A stretch of 64,000 bases of DNA from the NCBI RefSeq assembly GCF_003672135.1, contig NC_039518.1:9178136-9242135 (forward strand), given 5' to 3'. The first letter of the stretch is position 1. Each line of letters opens with the position of its first letter. Position numbers and translations under genes: made by a program. This DNA comes from Ooceraea biroi. Lineage: Eukaryota; Arthropoda; Insecta; Hymenoptera; Formicidae. Shown here one piece after another: positions 42,787 through 53,607 of the stretch. The notes beneath the pieces were generated by a model. It had not been told where the DNA came from. It was given only the letters and a program-made list of their open reading frames with translations, and made no database searches.

Positions 42787-44684
42787 GCGTAGGGTACATT
42801 ATATATTTTCTTTCTCGAACTCTTTCCAATTTATATGAAATGACAGTTTATTTACATCTTCCATCAGCTTATAACAATCTGTTAATTCGTAAAGATGCAC
42901 GTCCTTAAATCTAAAGAGCATTCAAGTCTGAATTGCAATATTAGGATATTGTCGTTGTTGCAGCAACGGAGGAAAGCTTCGATTTCGAGTACCGGAAAAA
43001 GAACATAGACGATAAAGATATATTGGAAACGACATGCAAAGCCAAAGGTCTTTATCCTCAGCCGACTCTCAATATCTCAGTCAAGTGAGTGAGCCTTTGT
43101 AAGAGCCGAAAGATGTCAAAGCTTTTGAAATTTCGCAAGCTTTAATCATTCCGTACACATTGTCTCTCGGCTTCATTGATATTGAAATTTCTCAAATTAT
43201 AATTCAAGTCGCTTCAGTCGCGACAGAAATAATGAAAAACCGTTTGAAAAGCTAAAGCTAAAAAGAGAAATATCGTTTTATACGGCAAGAAACAATATTT
43301 ACAGAGATGTTGCAGAGAAACAAACTTTGAAACCGACGGTGACACTGCGCGAAGATGGATTGTACGATATCTTATCACGAGTAGACTTGCTGGATGAGCA
43401 ACTACCGGAGGCTGCGGAACTCAAGTGTACCCTTGACATTCCGAGAGCAAACTACAGCGTGTCTCGAAAAACTGTCTACTATTCCGGTTAGTTGTATTAC
43501 TTTATGCTGTTTACTAACTAGCATTGACGAGTTGAGATGCCCTGATGTCCGAGAGAGTTTTAATTGTTAACAACCGAGATACGATGTATCATCTCGCTAT
43601 CGATCACTAGTCAGATTTACAGTCGTTGTTTACACTCAATTAATTAATCTCTATGCTTATCAAGTAGAAATGTCTATGCTTGGTTTTATTATTAGCAGGA
43701 ACGGCTAGTGCTACTTCATCCGCTACAACGATACCGCATAAAATGGATATCCAGACCCTAGACAGCTCAAACTCCGGTAATTATTGTATGGTGGCGGTAA
43801 GACTTTGAGAAAATCAATCGTCGATTTTGAATTGTAGATGCATCAAATCTGGCATCAATCATCATCACCATTAGCCACCATTTTCTGAGCAAGGGCCTTT
43901 GAGTCTCGAGGAAAAACTTGTGTATTCATTTCATGCTCTCATCGAAATTCCCAGATCACTGCTTGTTATAATGCTTATAATATGTAACGCCAAGTTTCCA
44001 CCATTTTCTTTGTGTGCACCATCGACAACGTATTCTTCGTATCACGTATATATTTTCTATATTATACCAATAATATTAACAATTATTTTCGCTAATTAAC
44101 ACACATTAACTGCCGAATGTTAATGCTATGTGTTGGCACATCATTAGCCAATGAGTACCAAAGCGGGCAAAAGTCCATTAGTATTATATTATACCTTTCG
44201 GCGGAGAATTATCCTCCCGCAATATTAGCACCTCTACATATACATATACTAATGTCTATGCATTAATGCATATGCATTCCGCTCAAGTGGGCTTCATTAT
44301 GGTTATGCATATTTATGAAACACACCCGCGGTCGTTGTAACGCGCTCAATTATTGACCCCATTAATTTTAAGAAAATGTTCAAATGCGAACCACGTTCTT
44401 CATCATGTATACGTATGAAGCGCGTATGCATCGCGTTTTGCATATGGCTTTTCGTGGAAATGCATTTTCATTCCAGGAATCATCGTTTGATGGTTCCGAC
44501 ACGATTAAACACGATGATAATAACATCTTGATTATTAGATTACGTTTACAAATAGTATATACACGCAAATCTTTCCTGCCTTGACTAATACATACTTTTG
44601 TTGATTGCAGGCAACCTTGTCAATCGCGCATCGATCAGTCTTGTCCTGCTACCGATACATCTGGCTATTTTTACCTTGTTTTAA
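38262..44684 (+). CDS. GPI-anchored or membrane-tethered cell-surface protein with two Ig-like domains
   Basis: Exons: 38262-38337, 41506-41868, 42964-43084, 43305-43486, 43699-43776, 44611-44684. Phases agree throughout, giving 297 residues. The start MMTTMTTRCHWLLLVSS leads into a hydrophobic signal peptide (LLILGCIL). Domain 1 looks like a V-set Ig fold: Cys in ILDCDY, Trp in VKWFF and Cys in GDYTCVIS. Domain 2 has TTCKAKGLYPQP and ELKCTL cysteines. NTS, NAS, NIS and NYS are possible N-glycosylation sites. A Ser/Thr-rich stalk precedes a hydrophobic C terminus with no charged tail (ISLVLLPIHLAIFTLF), which suggests GPI anchoring. Architecture is reminiscent of insect beaten-path-like surface proteins, but I do not assign an orthologue. 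The first donor (GTTCGT) is weak. Confidence 0.82.
38604..38650. repeat. (TA)n microsatellite
   Basis: An uninterrupted run of about 23 TA units. Confidence 0.95.
39549..39836 (-). CDS. Candidate terminal exon of an unrecognised gene
   Basis: On the - strand a strong acceptor (GCTTCTGTTGCAG) is followed by 95 open codons and a stop. The peptide begins KARLARRTENKV and ends DREEDYDSC. It has balanced, protein-like composition, with a possible amphipathic helix around LGIDKVVALIREEIG. I do not recognise the family and found no matching upstream exon, so it may be chance. It is nested antisense in the first intron of the Ig-domain gene. Confidence 0.3.
   Translation of the reverse strand, partial: KARLARRTENKVHFIMQYLEPSSLAMSRKTSPRQAIEQRKVYGARESLETRITNLGIDKVVALIREEIGNQNSSLLKFNWSFYPSFDREEDYDSC
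40858..40940. repeat. Compound (AC)n(TC)n microsatellite
   Basis: About 16 AC units run directly into about 25 TC units. It is one of the longest perfect simple repeats in the window and likely polymorphic. Confidence 0.95.
42739..42790. repeat. Compound (TC)n(AC)n(GC)n microsatellite
   Basis: Three dinucleotide runs abut in the intron between the first and second Ig-domain exons. The AC and GC parts are alternating purine-pyrimidine. Confidence 0.95.
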
Positions 44685-45917
44685 CAATAAGACAATCAAT
44701 ACGACATTAAAGTCGTTGGCTCGCACGGAAACATCAACGGAAGATACTGAATCAAAACATATAAAAGAGAAGGAGAATAATAAAATTCGCGTCCGAGATA
44801 TTTTATAATACATGTATCTCATTATACTTGTATGTTTTCTTCAGTAACAAACATGTTACAAGCTTTCCGTAAGATTCCTTCGGGAATATTCTCAAATATT
44901 TTCAACGAGATCTGTATGTGCAACGGCAGGAAACAGAGTACATGATCACATTAAAAGATTACAACTTGTAAAATGACACGAATGAAAGAATTCGATTAAA
45001 ACAATCGTTTCGTTCGAATCGACCAGTCAGAGTCCCAATTAGAACATGACAAAGTAAAGACAGATTCCAACGGTGATTTGATTCATGGTCGAAACACAGT
45101 CGCAAACGGCTTATCATCTACATGATAAAAATTGAAACTCGTCATGCTGTAAAGATGGACGAAAAGAAAGATAACAATATTGTACTATTATAAAATATAA
45201 TTAGAAATTCAATGTAAAGCATATTAAAGTGGCAAAATTATTCTTAATGCAGCGTTACAAAAAATGCGATATCTCGCGTAGTTTAGGCGCACTTTGTATA
45301 TTTTATAATAGAACACTGCCAAAGATTGGATTGTACATAACAATTAATCGCGATAATGTATTTATTGTATATAACATGTGAGACACACTTTATTGTACAA
45401 ATATTCATTGAAAATTCTACACACTCTCTTTCTCTGTAAGGCGTATTTTTACAGATTATGTAAATAATATGAAATTGTATGTCCAAATGTGTGCACGGAG
45501 ACACAGATAATAGATTGTAATATTGTAAAGAAAAGTAAGTGCTTGTAATAATTATACTTACCTACATATAGACTTGTTCTCGAGTCCTCGAAACTAAGAA
45601 ACGGACTTGAAATCTTTATCAAGAGATTCGAGTCAACAAACGCTAAGAGAGATCATTTCATTTTTCAGATCAGAATCTTACAAATCTTGAAACTTTATAA
45701 TCGAGAAGGATTTTACAGTTTACAAATCATCTAATGCATAATAAATACATAAATGTGAGACATTGATGTGATTGAAATTATTATATATGTAATACGTTGT
45801 AACAAGTTGTAAAGTATGACAAAATTATTTATTACATGCTAAATCTTGAATATTTTTCTCAGTCATGGATTAATTTGCTAATCGATGCGTAACAATCACA
45901 AACAAGAGAATTTACAT
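44685..45917. other. Convergent 3' region of the Ig-domain gene and ERCC1
   Basis: AT-rich sequence between two convergent stop codons, expected to hold both 3' UTRs. I saw no coding frame or repeat. Confidence 0.5.
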
Positions 45918-47070
45918 TTACTTTGGTATATTTGATGTACGTAAAAATGGTTCATGCAAAACTTTGTGGAGCTTGTCAGCTTTGTTCAGACCGAATCCAG
46001 GACACAAAGCCAGAGTATTGGGTTGTGCGTTTACAATGTTAGCCAATGTGCCAAAAGTTGTTAAAAGAGTCGTTGCGTCAGTCTTGTTGACAGATCTCAC
46101 TGTTGTTAGAGCACTGACCAACTGTAAGAAATATTTACTTTGTATAAAAATGTCCTTTACATGTACAAGCACACTTGCTTGCGAGCAGATATGGCCCGAC
46201 ATGGCCAATAAATACCTTTTGATGAGGTGCCGTATCGCTGCGTTCCATGATATCATCAGGTGGTTTGTTCTCGTATCTTTTGTAGGTTTCAATGATCTTG
46301 CCCGCATCTTCCGCATTCCATGCCAACATTATCGTCACATCTGCCAGAATGGAAATTCTCGTTAAATGTTTCAAAGCATGATGAGGATCAGCGACATCGA
46401 CCTGATTACATGGAGATATTCAAATTCAAGCCACGACTGTGTCTCTTCTCATTGCGTGATGCGACGAGTATGACAAGAATGTTGTATCACGTACCTGTAC
46501 TAGAAGCACTCGCAGATTGTAAACGTTACCTAGCGACTTGAGCCTGTCGTGAATGTAATCAGGATTTAATTGATGGTAACGTATCGATAAGAAAAGAGCG
46601 CACATAGTTTGTCCCATTACATAGTCTGGCACGATATCGGAATACTCCCATGGCACATTTACAAATTTTAACAATGGGTTTCCTTTCTAGAAAATTACAT
46701 GTATTAATCATTCTTGAAACAGAGACATTTATTTACGAAACTTGAATATTTTAGCAAAAAGTGATGTAAAGTGTTACCTGTTTTGGGCTAACAAGAACGG
46801 TGTTGGATGTCCTATTCGATGTTACTGCTGCGGAAGTTTCAGGCTTGGCAGTTAATAATTGTTCGTTAAAAAACTCGGATTTCTTCAAGTTGCTGAAAGC
46901 AGCTGTACGAAGACAGGAGAATTGCGTGAGATTTGACTTGAGGTAGATAATCAATCTCCAAGTCTAATGAACCGCTTGTACAACTTACATTGGAAAGATG
47001 CGTTTCTAGCTTGTTTCGGTTTCGGAGGCACATCATCCGTCTCGTCCGTTGTCTCGCTGACATTGCTCAT
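45918..47070 (-). CDS. ERCC1: ERCC1, DNA excision repair nuclease subunit
   Basis: Exons in transcript order: 47070-46989, 46902-46778, 46686-46495, 46401-46216, 46121-45918. All are GT-AG and phase-consistent, giving 262 residues (human 297). ERCC1 is the non-catalytic partner of the XPF nuclease, which cuts 5' of lesions in nucleotide excision repair and acts in crosslink repair. The central domain begins NPLLKFVNVPWEY and includes DYVMGQTMCALFLSIRYH and LRVLLVQVD. In this domain the nuclease motif is normally degenerate. The C-terminal helix-hairpin-helix domain binds XPF and DNA (LTTVRSVNKTDATTLL; LCPGFGLNKADKL). The N-terminal ~60 residues are Thr/Ser-rich and divergent. The start ATG at 47070 is the first in frame. 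Confidence 0.95.
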
Positions 47071-48083
47071 AACCTCACTGTGTTATTTTTGCTATACGCA
47101 CGATATCATGTACAAAATATCAACGAATAATGACATGTGCGAGGGTGAGCTCGAGGTTGTGAGATACACGCAGTTGCTTTCATGCATGTACAAATCTCGC
47201 ATCTAGGTTAGAACGCATGCGCAAGTAATTACACGCGAAATGCAGTTTTTTGCATAGACAACTGAAAATTTATTTCGCAAGTTGAACTGTAAGATGTTTA
47301 TGAAATTGAAGAAATGTACAGAAATATAAATTTAATAATAAATAAATGTAAAATATTGAAAATCACAACAATACATCGAAAAAGATGGTTTATTTTCTTT
47401 TTAAATAAATAATCGTATAACTTGTAAATGTAATGTTGATATTTATAATTATACAAATGGTGAAAAATCCTTTAGATAAAAAAGATATTTTAATACACAT
47501 TTTACTAATGTAGGCATACTTACATCTCTCCCACGTTCCGACTTCGCTATCATGCGGTCACGTGCCAGCGGCTACACAGGGTATAATAAACGGAGCGCTT
47601 TAGTGCGCAGTTTAGCACGTATTATATACAAGTCTATGACATAGACTAAAATATATTAAAACTCGAGAGAAAATTACTTTAATATTTCGTTTACACGCGT
47701 GTACGAGAGAACTGTAGAGAAGAAAAATGTATATTGTCGATTCATAGTGTGACAGACACACGACATAAAAAAAGAGAGAAAACAACAAACCAAACTCAAA
47801 AGTCGATTTAATACAAGAGTTTCATTGTTTAAAATAAAATAAAGCCCTATGTTAGAGATACAATTGCGTGATTGGTCCGTGCGGAGGCAAGATTTACTCG
47901 CGCATTACACGATGGCATCTCGTAATAAATAGTATTTAACGAGCGCTCGCGCACTCTCTGTCTTTGATACATGATAAATCTTATATTCACATATATATGT
48001 ATATATACATAATTAAATCTCGAATACACATGTACATGGAAACAAATGGGTAAAAGTACATATCGCGATGATGTCATCCACGG
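47071..48083. other. Spacer between ERCC1 and the THAP gene
   Basis: This should hold the ERCC1 promoter near 47071-47250 and the 3' UTR of the THAP gene. It is AT-rich and I saw no additional gene. Confidence 0.45.
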
Positions 48084-50759
48084 CTACATAACTGCGTTGA
48101 GTTGTAAGATAAAATGTTCTCTCAATTCATTTGTACTAAAATCGTCTCCGTCATCATTCTCGTCGAAGATATCTTGAACGGTGCCAGTTATAGTTTCCGT
48201 ATTGTCCAACGCGTTCTCTCGACGTGCCGATTCCGCCGTCACCTCTGAATGATTTCTCGTGGCGAAGCACTCCGTACCGTGTTCCTCGTTCACTTGATCA
48301 CGCTTCGAGGAGGCAGCTCGAATCGCGATCTGGTTGTTGCTCTCGTTCGAATCCGAGAAATCCCCACTCGGGAAGCAGCCCCGCAAAGCCGTCAACGTCG
48401 GAAGCGGAAATCCAAAGTTCAACAATTTCTTGTATCCGTCCGTACCGCAAACCTCTTTCATCTCCATCGCCATCACCAGAGTCTTCTCGGAATAGCCTTC
48501 CTTTGCGCTGTCCATCAGCATCTCGTGAAATCTGCTCATCTTCTCGTCCAGAAGTTTCTTTCTTCTCATGAACGTTTGCATGTTTAGCATCTTCCTTCTG
48601 TAGGTGTTTGTATTCTTTTCGGCTCGCTCGAGGAATTTCGAGGCTTTCTCCAATTTCCAATTGAGCTCCTTTATTCGATTGTCCCTTTGCTTGATTTGGC
48701 CCTCCAACTTTCTCTTTTGCTGACACTCCACGGTCACAGTTTTCATCAGCTTCTTATTCATCTCCTCAAAGTAGCTCACTCTGTTGGACAAGTCCTTGGT
48801 CAATCTTTGCCTCGAGTCTACAGTTTTCTTGTGGCTCGCCGAGGGTGACGTACCATCCGCGCTTCGCCCATTAAACTCGCACATCAGGTTGCCCGCCGCC
48901 ACCTCGTTCGTCCTCGCTTCGAAATGTTTGCTCTGATCCTTCTTCAAATCTTTGTACAAGATAAGTTGGTCGGTCAGCTTCTTGATTACATCCTCCTGCA
49001 TCTTCACTGTTTCCTGCAGCTTCCGATATTTGTATTTAACGGCACAATCGACGATCGGTGTCGCACAGTCGTCATTCAATTCGAGCTCGAGATGTCGCCT
49101 CGCGGTACTTGACGACGTCGCTGCATCGTTACCTTGTAACCTGATGCTCGGCGTAACACTCGTCGTCGATGGAGCGCCGCCACCGTTACGTTCGTCATCC
49201 TCGACGCGTGGACGACAGTCGTCTATCTTGATGATAGACGTGACGGATCTGACGGAGACGTCATCTCTTCGCCGCGTATCAGCGTCCTCGTGCTCTTGGA
49301 TGACAAAATCATTCGCGCCTTTAAACAGATCCTGCATGATATCGACCACGTCGTCGCGGTCGCCCGTCACCTTGATCGTGAATCTCGTTAGAGCCGACGA
49401 ATCTTGTCCAGTGTCTCTGTTAGATCGCGCAACTCCGTTGTCCGAGGTGTCGCTATTTGTGCTTACCGAATTTGTGCTCTGGGAGGATGTGCTTCGAATC
49501 GATTTCTTTATCGACTCCATTATCTCTTCTCGAGTTCTGCGTTTACGTTTCATGGCGGCTCGCATTGGCTCGTTCGGCGTGACGTGTACGTTCTTCTCCC
49601 CGTCGAACACCACTTTCTCCGTAACGCGATCGTTACCCGGATCCATCAGTTTCACCGATTTATCGGTTTCACCGGTTTCAGCATCGTCACCGTGAGACGT
49701 GCTACACTTTGGGACGTGCGCGCACTCCTCCCCGCTCTCACTGCCGAAAATTATCTCAATGTTTCCCGCGTTATCGGCGAGCATGTCCCCGATTTCGTTT
49801 CTCGGGGAATATTTGTAATTGATACTCCTGTGAAACTGCGGCGCTTGCGTCACCGATCGTTCAAAGGTTCCCCTCCGTTTCACGGAAACTGAATTTGGCT
49901 TCGTCGTCGCGTCGTCGGTGGCGTTCTCTACGCGATAACCGTCGCAGATCTGCTTCAATTTCTCCTCTATCTCGTCGTAACTCTCGTGAAACGTCGAGTT
50001 ATTATCGATTTCTCGTTTCACTTCCGTTTTTACGGGAACAACGACGGCGCTCTCATCTCGGTGCAGGATTTCGGTCGAGCCTGCTGTTGTCGCCGCGCAG
50101 GAATTACCGGCGAGAGATTTCTCGTTTCTCAGATCCGCCTGTTTGCCGACGAGCTCGTTGACAACGCTCTCCGTTTCCGTGTTGTTGTCGTCCGAGATGA
50201 GGAGCATACTTTCTCCTTGCCGAGGATCACTCGTCACCGCGTCTCTGCATCGTCCAAGAGTCGACGGCGAGTCTCGATCGTTCTCGTTCATTTTCGTCGA
50301 ATGATTTACGGGTCGTTGCACGTATGATCCTACGGACGACGACGGTTCGTCGATCGTGTCCTGCGAATCGGAATCTTTCTCGTCCGGTTGGCCAATCGAT
50401 GCCGACGAATGCTCGGTATCGTTCTCGAGATACTCGGTCGCATAATCGTTCTCGCACTCGATCTCATCCTTGACGCTGGTCAACTTTATGCGCTTCTTGG
50501 GGGATTTTCTGGTGGATGTCGCGTTAAAGATCGATGGTACGGCATTCTTCTTCAATCTGATTCGACCGCTTTGCGTTATCGACCACTCCTCGGGTTGGAA
50601 GTGCACGCTACAGAGGAAGGAATTATTGGACGGTTCCCAATCGGCCCTGGCGACACGCTCCTGCCAGAGTTTCCGCAGTTTCGGATCACGGGGGAAGCAT
50701 TTCATAATAAATCCCTTTTCGCTCCGATTATGGCATCCAACGGCGGCGCAACCCGGCAT
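48084..50759 (-). CDS. THAP zinc-finger protein with coiled coil and P-element-transposase-like segment
   Basis: A single 891-codon frame starting MPGCAAVGC. The THAP domain spans residues 1 to about 85. Its C2CH zinc ligands are Cys4, Cys9, Cys50 and His53. The conserved Pro23, Trp32 and Phe54 are present, as is the closing AVPSIF motif at 73-78. THAP domains bind specific DNA. A long Ser/Asp/Glu-rich, probably disordered middle follows. A coiled-coil zone comes next (KLQETVKMQEDVIKKLTDQL, then RLTKDLSNRVSYFEEMNKKL). Around residues 750-800, AMEMKEVCGTDGYKKLL followed by GFPLPTLTALRGCF resembles the region after the THAP domain in P-element-type transposases. No transposase catalytic core is seen, so it is probably a domesticated derivative acting as a nuclear regulator. 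A 5' UTR acceptor lies just upstream (ACAG near 50788). Confidence 0.88.
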   Translation of the reverse strand: MPGCAAVGCHNRSEKGFIMKCFPRDPKLRKLWQERVARADWEPSNNSFLCSVHFQPEEWSITQSGRIRLKKNAVPSIFNATSTRKSPKKRIKLTSVKDEIECENDYATEYLENDTEHSSASIGQPDEKDSDSQDTIDEPSSSVGSYVQRPVNHSTKMNENDRDSPSTLGRCRDAVTSDPRQGESMLLISDDNNTETESVVNELVGKQADLRNEKSLAGNSCAATTAGSTEILHRDESAVVVPVKTEVKREIDNNSTFHESYDEIEEKLKQICDGYRVENATDDATTKPNSVSVKRRGTFERSVTQAPQFHRSINYKYSPRNEIGDMLADNAGNIEIIFGSESGEECAHVPKCSTSHGDDAETGETDKSVKLMDPGNDRVTEKVVFDGEKNVHVTPNEPMRAAMKRKRRTREEIMESIKKSIRSTSSQSTNSVSTNSDTSDNGVARSNRDTGQDSSALTRFTIKVTGDRDDVVDIMQDLFKGANDFVIQEHEDADTRRRDDVSVRSVTSIIKIDDCRPRVEDDERNGGGAPSTTSVTPSIRLQGNDAATSSSTARRHLELELNDDCATPIVDCAVKYKYRKLQETVKMQEDVIKKLTDQLILYKDLKKDQSKHFEARTNEVAAGNLMCEFNGRSADGTSPSASHKKTVDSRQRLTKDLSNRVSYFEEMNKKLMKTVTVECQQKRKLEGQIKQRDNRIKELNWKLEKASKFLERAEKNTNTYRRKMLNMQTFMRRKKLLDEKMSRFHEMLMDSAKEGYSEKTLVMAMEMKEVCGTDGYKKLLNFGFPLPTLTALRGCFPSGDFSDSNESNNQIAIRAASSKRDQVNEEHGTECFATRNHSEVTAESARRENALDNTETITGTVQDIFDENDDGDDFSTNELREHFILQLNAVM

Positions 50760-51780
50760 TTTTAATCAACCATGCGTTGAGATAAACCTGTAAATTTAGA
50801 ATGGCGAGGCTATAGCGCACAGAATACACTTTAGTAGTCGAATATCGATTTCGATTTCGATTTCGATTTCGATTCAACGGCATACAACGAGCACACACTC
50901 TGGTCACACATCGGTTCAACGACGTACGTCAGGTTCTGTCAAGATTTTAGTTGCACTTTCTGCACCCTGTCTCTCCGAGACGCGAGATACATCGGTCTCG
51001 CCGGCCAAGTGCTCGGAAAGTGCATCTAAACGAACGGATCTTGTTGATTGTGGCATTGCTTGTTGTCTGTTCTTTTTTTTCCCATAGATTTGCATCGTAC
51101 CAAGAGGTATCGAAAACGCCTACGTTCCATGGCGGGCTTGTCCGTCGTGGCTGTACCGTGTTACGCGTTACCTTGCACTCGAGAGCGTTCGAGGGGTGAA
51201 GAAAATAAAAAAAAGAGAGGAAAGAGTAAACTGAGAAAGTCAGGGGAACACAGCCACACCAAGAAGGAAGAAAACTTGCTACGGTATCTATGTATGTGTG
51301 CGTATACCTCTCTTGTACGTTGTCTCATTCCCGTTTCAAGTAGAACGGATGCATAGATATTTGTATACCTATCGAAACGCGAGAATATCGTCCAGCATTA
51401 GCGCATTAGCGAAGGTTAGGAAACTTTGATTCGTGGACGCGCTAAAAGATACAGCGCCAATTCATCACCAAGTGTACTGGAATCAACTGGGATTGTTGCG
51501 CACGTAGACCATGTCTGGTGTGCACGTATACCAACAATATGGACGCGTATCCGTAATCGCCGTGCAGTCAATAGGATTTCTGGATTTGCTATATCCCTAG
51601 GACTCGACGCTCGCAGCTCGGAGGGTCCGTCTCGGAGCGAGACCGTGACAGACGACGAGACGACCGTGCGCGAGTTCTGAATTTAGGTTATGTAGATACA
51701 GAGTACAAAATATCAAAAGTGTATAATTTTGCGTTTCATGAGAGAACGTATGGGCAACGTTGTAGTTAACAGCCAGCGGT
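50760..51780. promoter_or_regulatory. Divergent spacer between THAP and SMIM8 genes, possible bidirectional promoter
   Basis: The two start codons face away from each other across 1.02 kb, so both promoters must lie here. A hexamer repeat occurs at 50845-50874. No core promoter element was identified with confidence, and 5' UTR exons probably occupy part of it. Confidence 0.35.
50845..50874. repeat. (TCGATT)n hexanucleotide repeat
   Basis: Near-perfect tandem TCGATT units just upstream of the THAP start codon, in the presumed 5' UTR or promoter. Confidence 0.9.
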
Positions 51781-52107
51781 ATGAATAAAAATACTCGTGG
51801 AGCAGAGCCAGGAGATGGTTTACGATCGTTGCGAAGCACCACGTTATTTCGGGCTATCAATTTTGAATTGTATGCCAAGCCGGTAAGAAAAATTACGTGG
51901 CTTACGATCTGAATTACGCTTACCGCTTACAGCGCATTTTGCTTGCAGAACAAAGCGATCATGATTCTTGGCATTGCGACAATGTTGACTTGCTCAGGCT
52001 ATTTGTTTTATATGAATCTTGGTAAAAAGAGAAACGATTACCACACCGTGATCGAATCGGATGATACAGAGATGTTGGTAAAAAGATCGTCTAGATGGTC
52101 GGATTAA
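51781..52107 (+). CDS. SMIM8: Small integral membrane protein 8
   Basis: Two exons, 51781-51882 and 51949-52107, joined in phase 0, encode 86 residues. The start is MNKNTRGAEPGDG. The motif LRSLRSTTLFRAINFELYAK matches the vertebrate SMIM8 pattern (RGVRTTTLFRAVNPELF). One transmembrane helix follows (IMILGIATMLTCSGYLF). The short polar tail ends with KRSSRWSD, comparable to RKTSKWD in vertebrates. The 66 bp intron lies just before the helix. The function of the family is unknown. The gene is too short for ordinary ORF scans. Confidence 0.92.
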
Positions 52108-53607
52108 ACAAGAAAGTTTTCAACGAGCAACAGTGTCGAATCATTTTGTAGACGATTGATTTACAAGCCATACGTAACGTGTATGAACATGTGTACTTAT
52201 GTAAACATTGTATATAGATATAATTTTAAAACAGGCTTTCTTTCCTTCACGAAATGTCCGTATTTGTGTCTATTCGTTTATTTGTTGAAAATACATACAA
52301 ATTTTATTGCAAATTGACATCTTGGCAGTAAAGGATGTTTCTCTTTGATCACGTCTTCCGTGTCTACTTTTTACACGTCTGTCATTTAGGATGAACAAGT
52401 AAAAGTTCCAAGTTTTCAAGAGAATTGTTGCCATAAAAAATATATTCATGATAGTATTAACAATTTTAACATACATATACATGTACACAATATACATGTA
52501 CATAAGTTGTACATACTTAGTACTTGTTCTACAATGATTAAAAAGTATCAGTTGCAATATCTTGTGTAATTCATATCTAATTCTTATATACATACTCTCA
52601 ACGGATAAGGAAGCCCACTGTGTGTCATAGAAGCAGTGAATACTTGAGAACGTTACCTCACCACATTCTACAAGATATATTTTTTGGCTTTCTCTCAATA
52701 ATTGCTAACACAAAGCAAAAAGTATCATCTCTCATGTACCGGCATACAACGATCGGACAAGATGGTATCGTTTGAAGTAATACTGCATTTACATTTTCCT
52801 TGCAGCATTATTAGGTAAAAGTTATCGTTACAAAGTGTTTTTTTTTTTAACATTTTTGTGATACACTCTCTAGCAGAATTATAAAATTATTATAAAACCA
52901 GTGTAAAAGAATTAAACTGATCGATCATGTTCTTCAGTTTGTTCCATGATAATTGTGACACATTTTTCTATTGATTAATCATAAACTTTTTATCGTCAAC
53001 AGTTTTGCTATTGAAATTGAATTATGTGGTGGTATCATTTTGAAATATAGAATTTCAAAAAATGGGTAACGTTCTCCTAATATTTAAACGAGTTTGATCT
53101 GCACTCACAGTATCGTTTCAAGTCGTTTGGCAACTCTCCAAGCTGCTGAGCAATAAATTTGAACTACATGCATAAACTACATGTAATAAACTCTGTATAA
53201 TACACTACATATAATAAAAAAATAATCTCGTGAAACGAGATAATGCAATCAATATACATGGAAAAATTTGGCATCTTGTAATATTTTGCAACAATTTGTA
53301 CTTTTTTCCCTCGTATAAAAGATTTCGTGGTAAGGGGAAAAAGGAAAAAGAAAGAAAAGGGGAGCGCGCGCGCGCAATTTACCACAGGAAGGATGACGTC
53401 AAAGACGTCAAAAATAGAGTGGCCTCTAAACAGCTATAACATATGAAAACAGTGTAACAAACAATCTCCGAGCACACAAGGGTGGGCTAAATGGGAATTT
53501 TGCCATGTATAAAATATTGCCGCATTTTCAATATCGAGGCCCGAGACGATTCATTTGTACTTGTAACGTAATTTGTACCGTAGTACAATCGCGTAGCCGT
53601 ATTCGTT
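52108..53607. other. Convergent 3' region of SMIM8 and GOT1
   Basis: AT-rich spacer expected to hold both 3' UTRs. A short (CG)n run lies at about 53365-53375. No gene was recognised. Confidence 0.5.

Noticed and set aside
44605..44808. 67-codon ORF over the last Ig-gene exon
   Set aside because: Frame is inconsistent with the phase of the preceding exon; the phase-matched frame ends at 44684 with a hydrophobic anchor.
48224..50793. Multiple + strand ORFs opposite the THAP gene
   Set aside because: They are antisense shadows of a long, codon-biased coding region.
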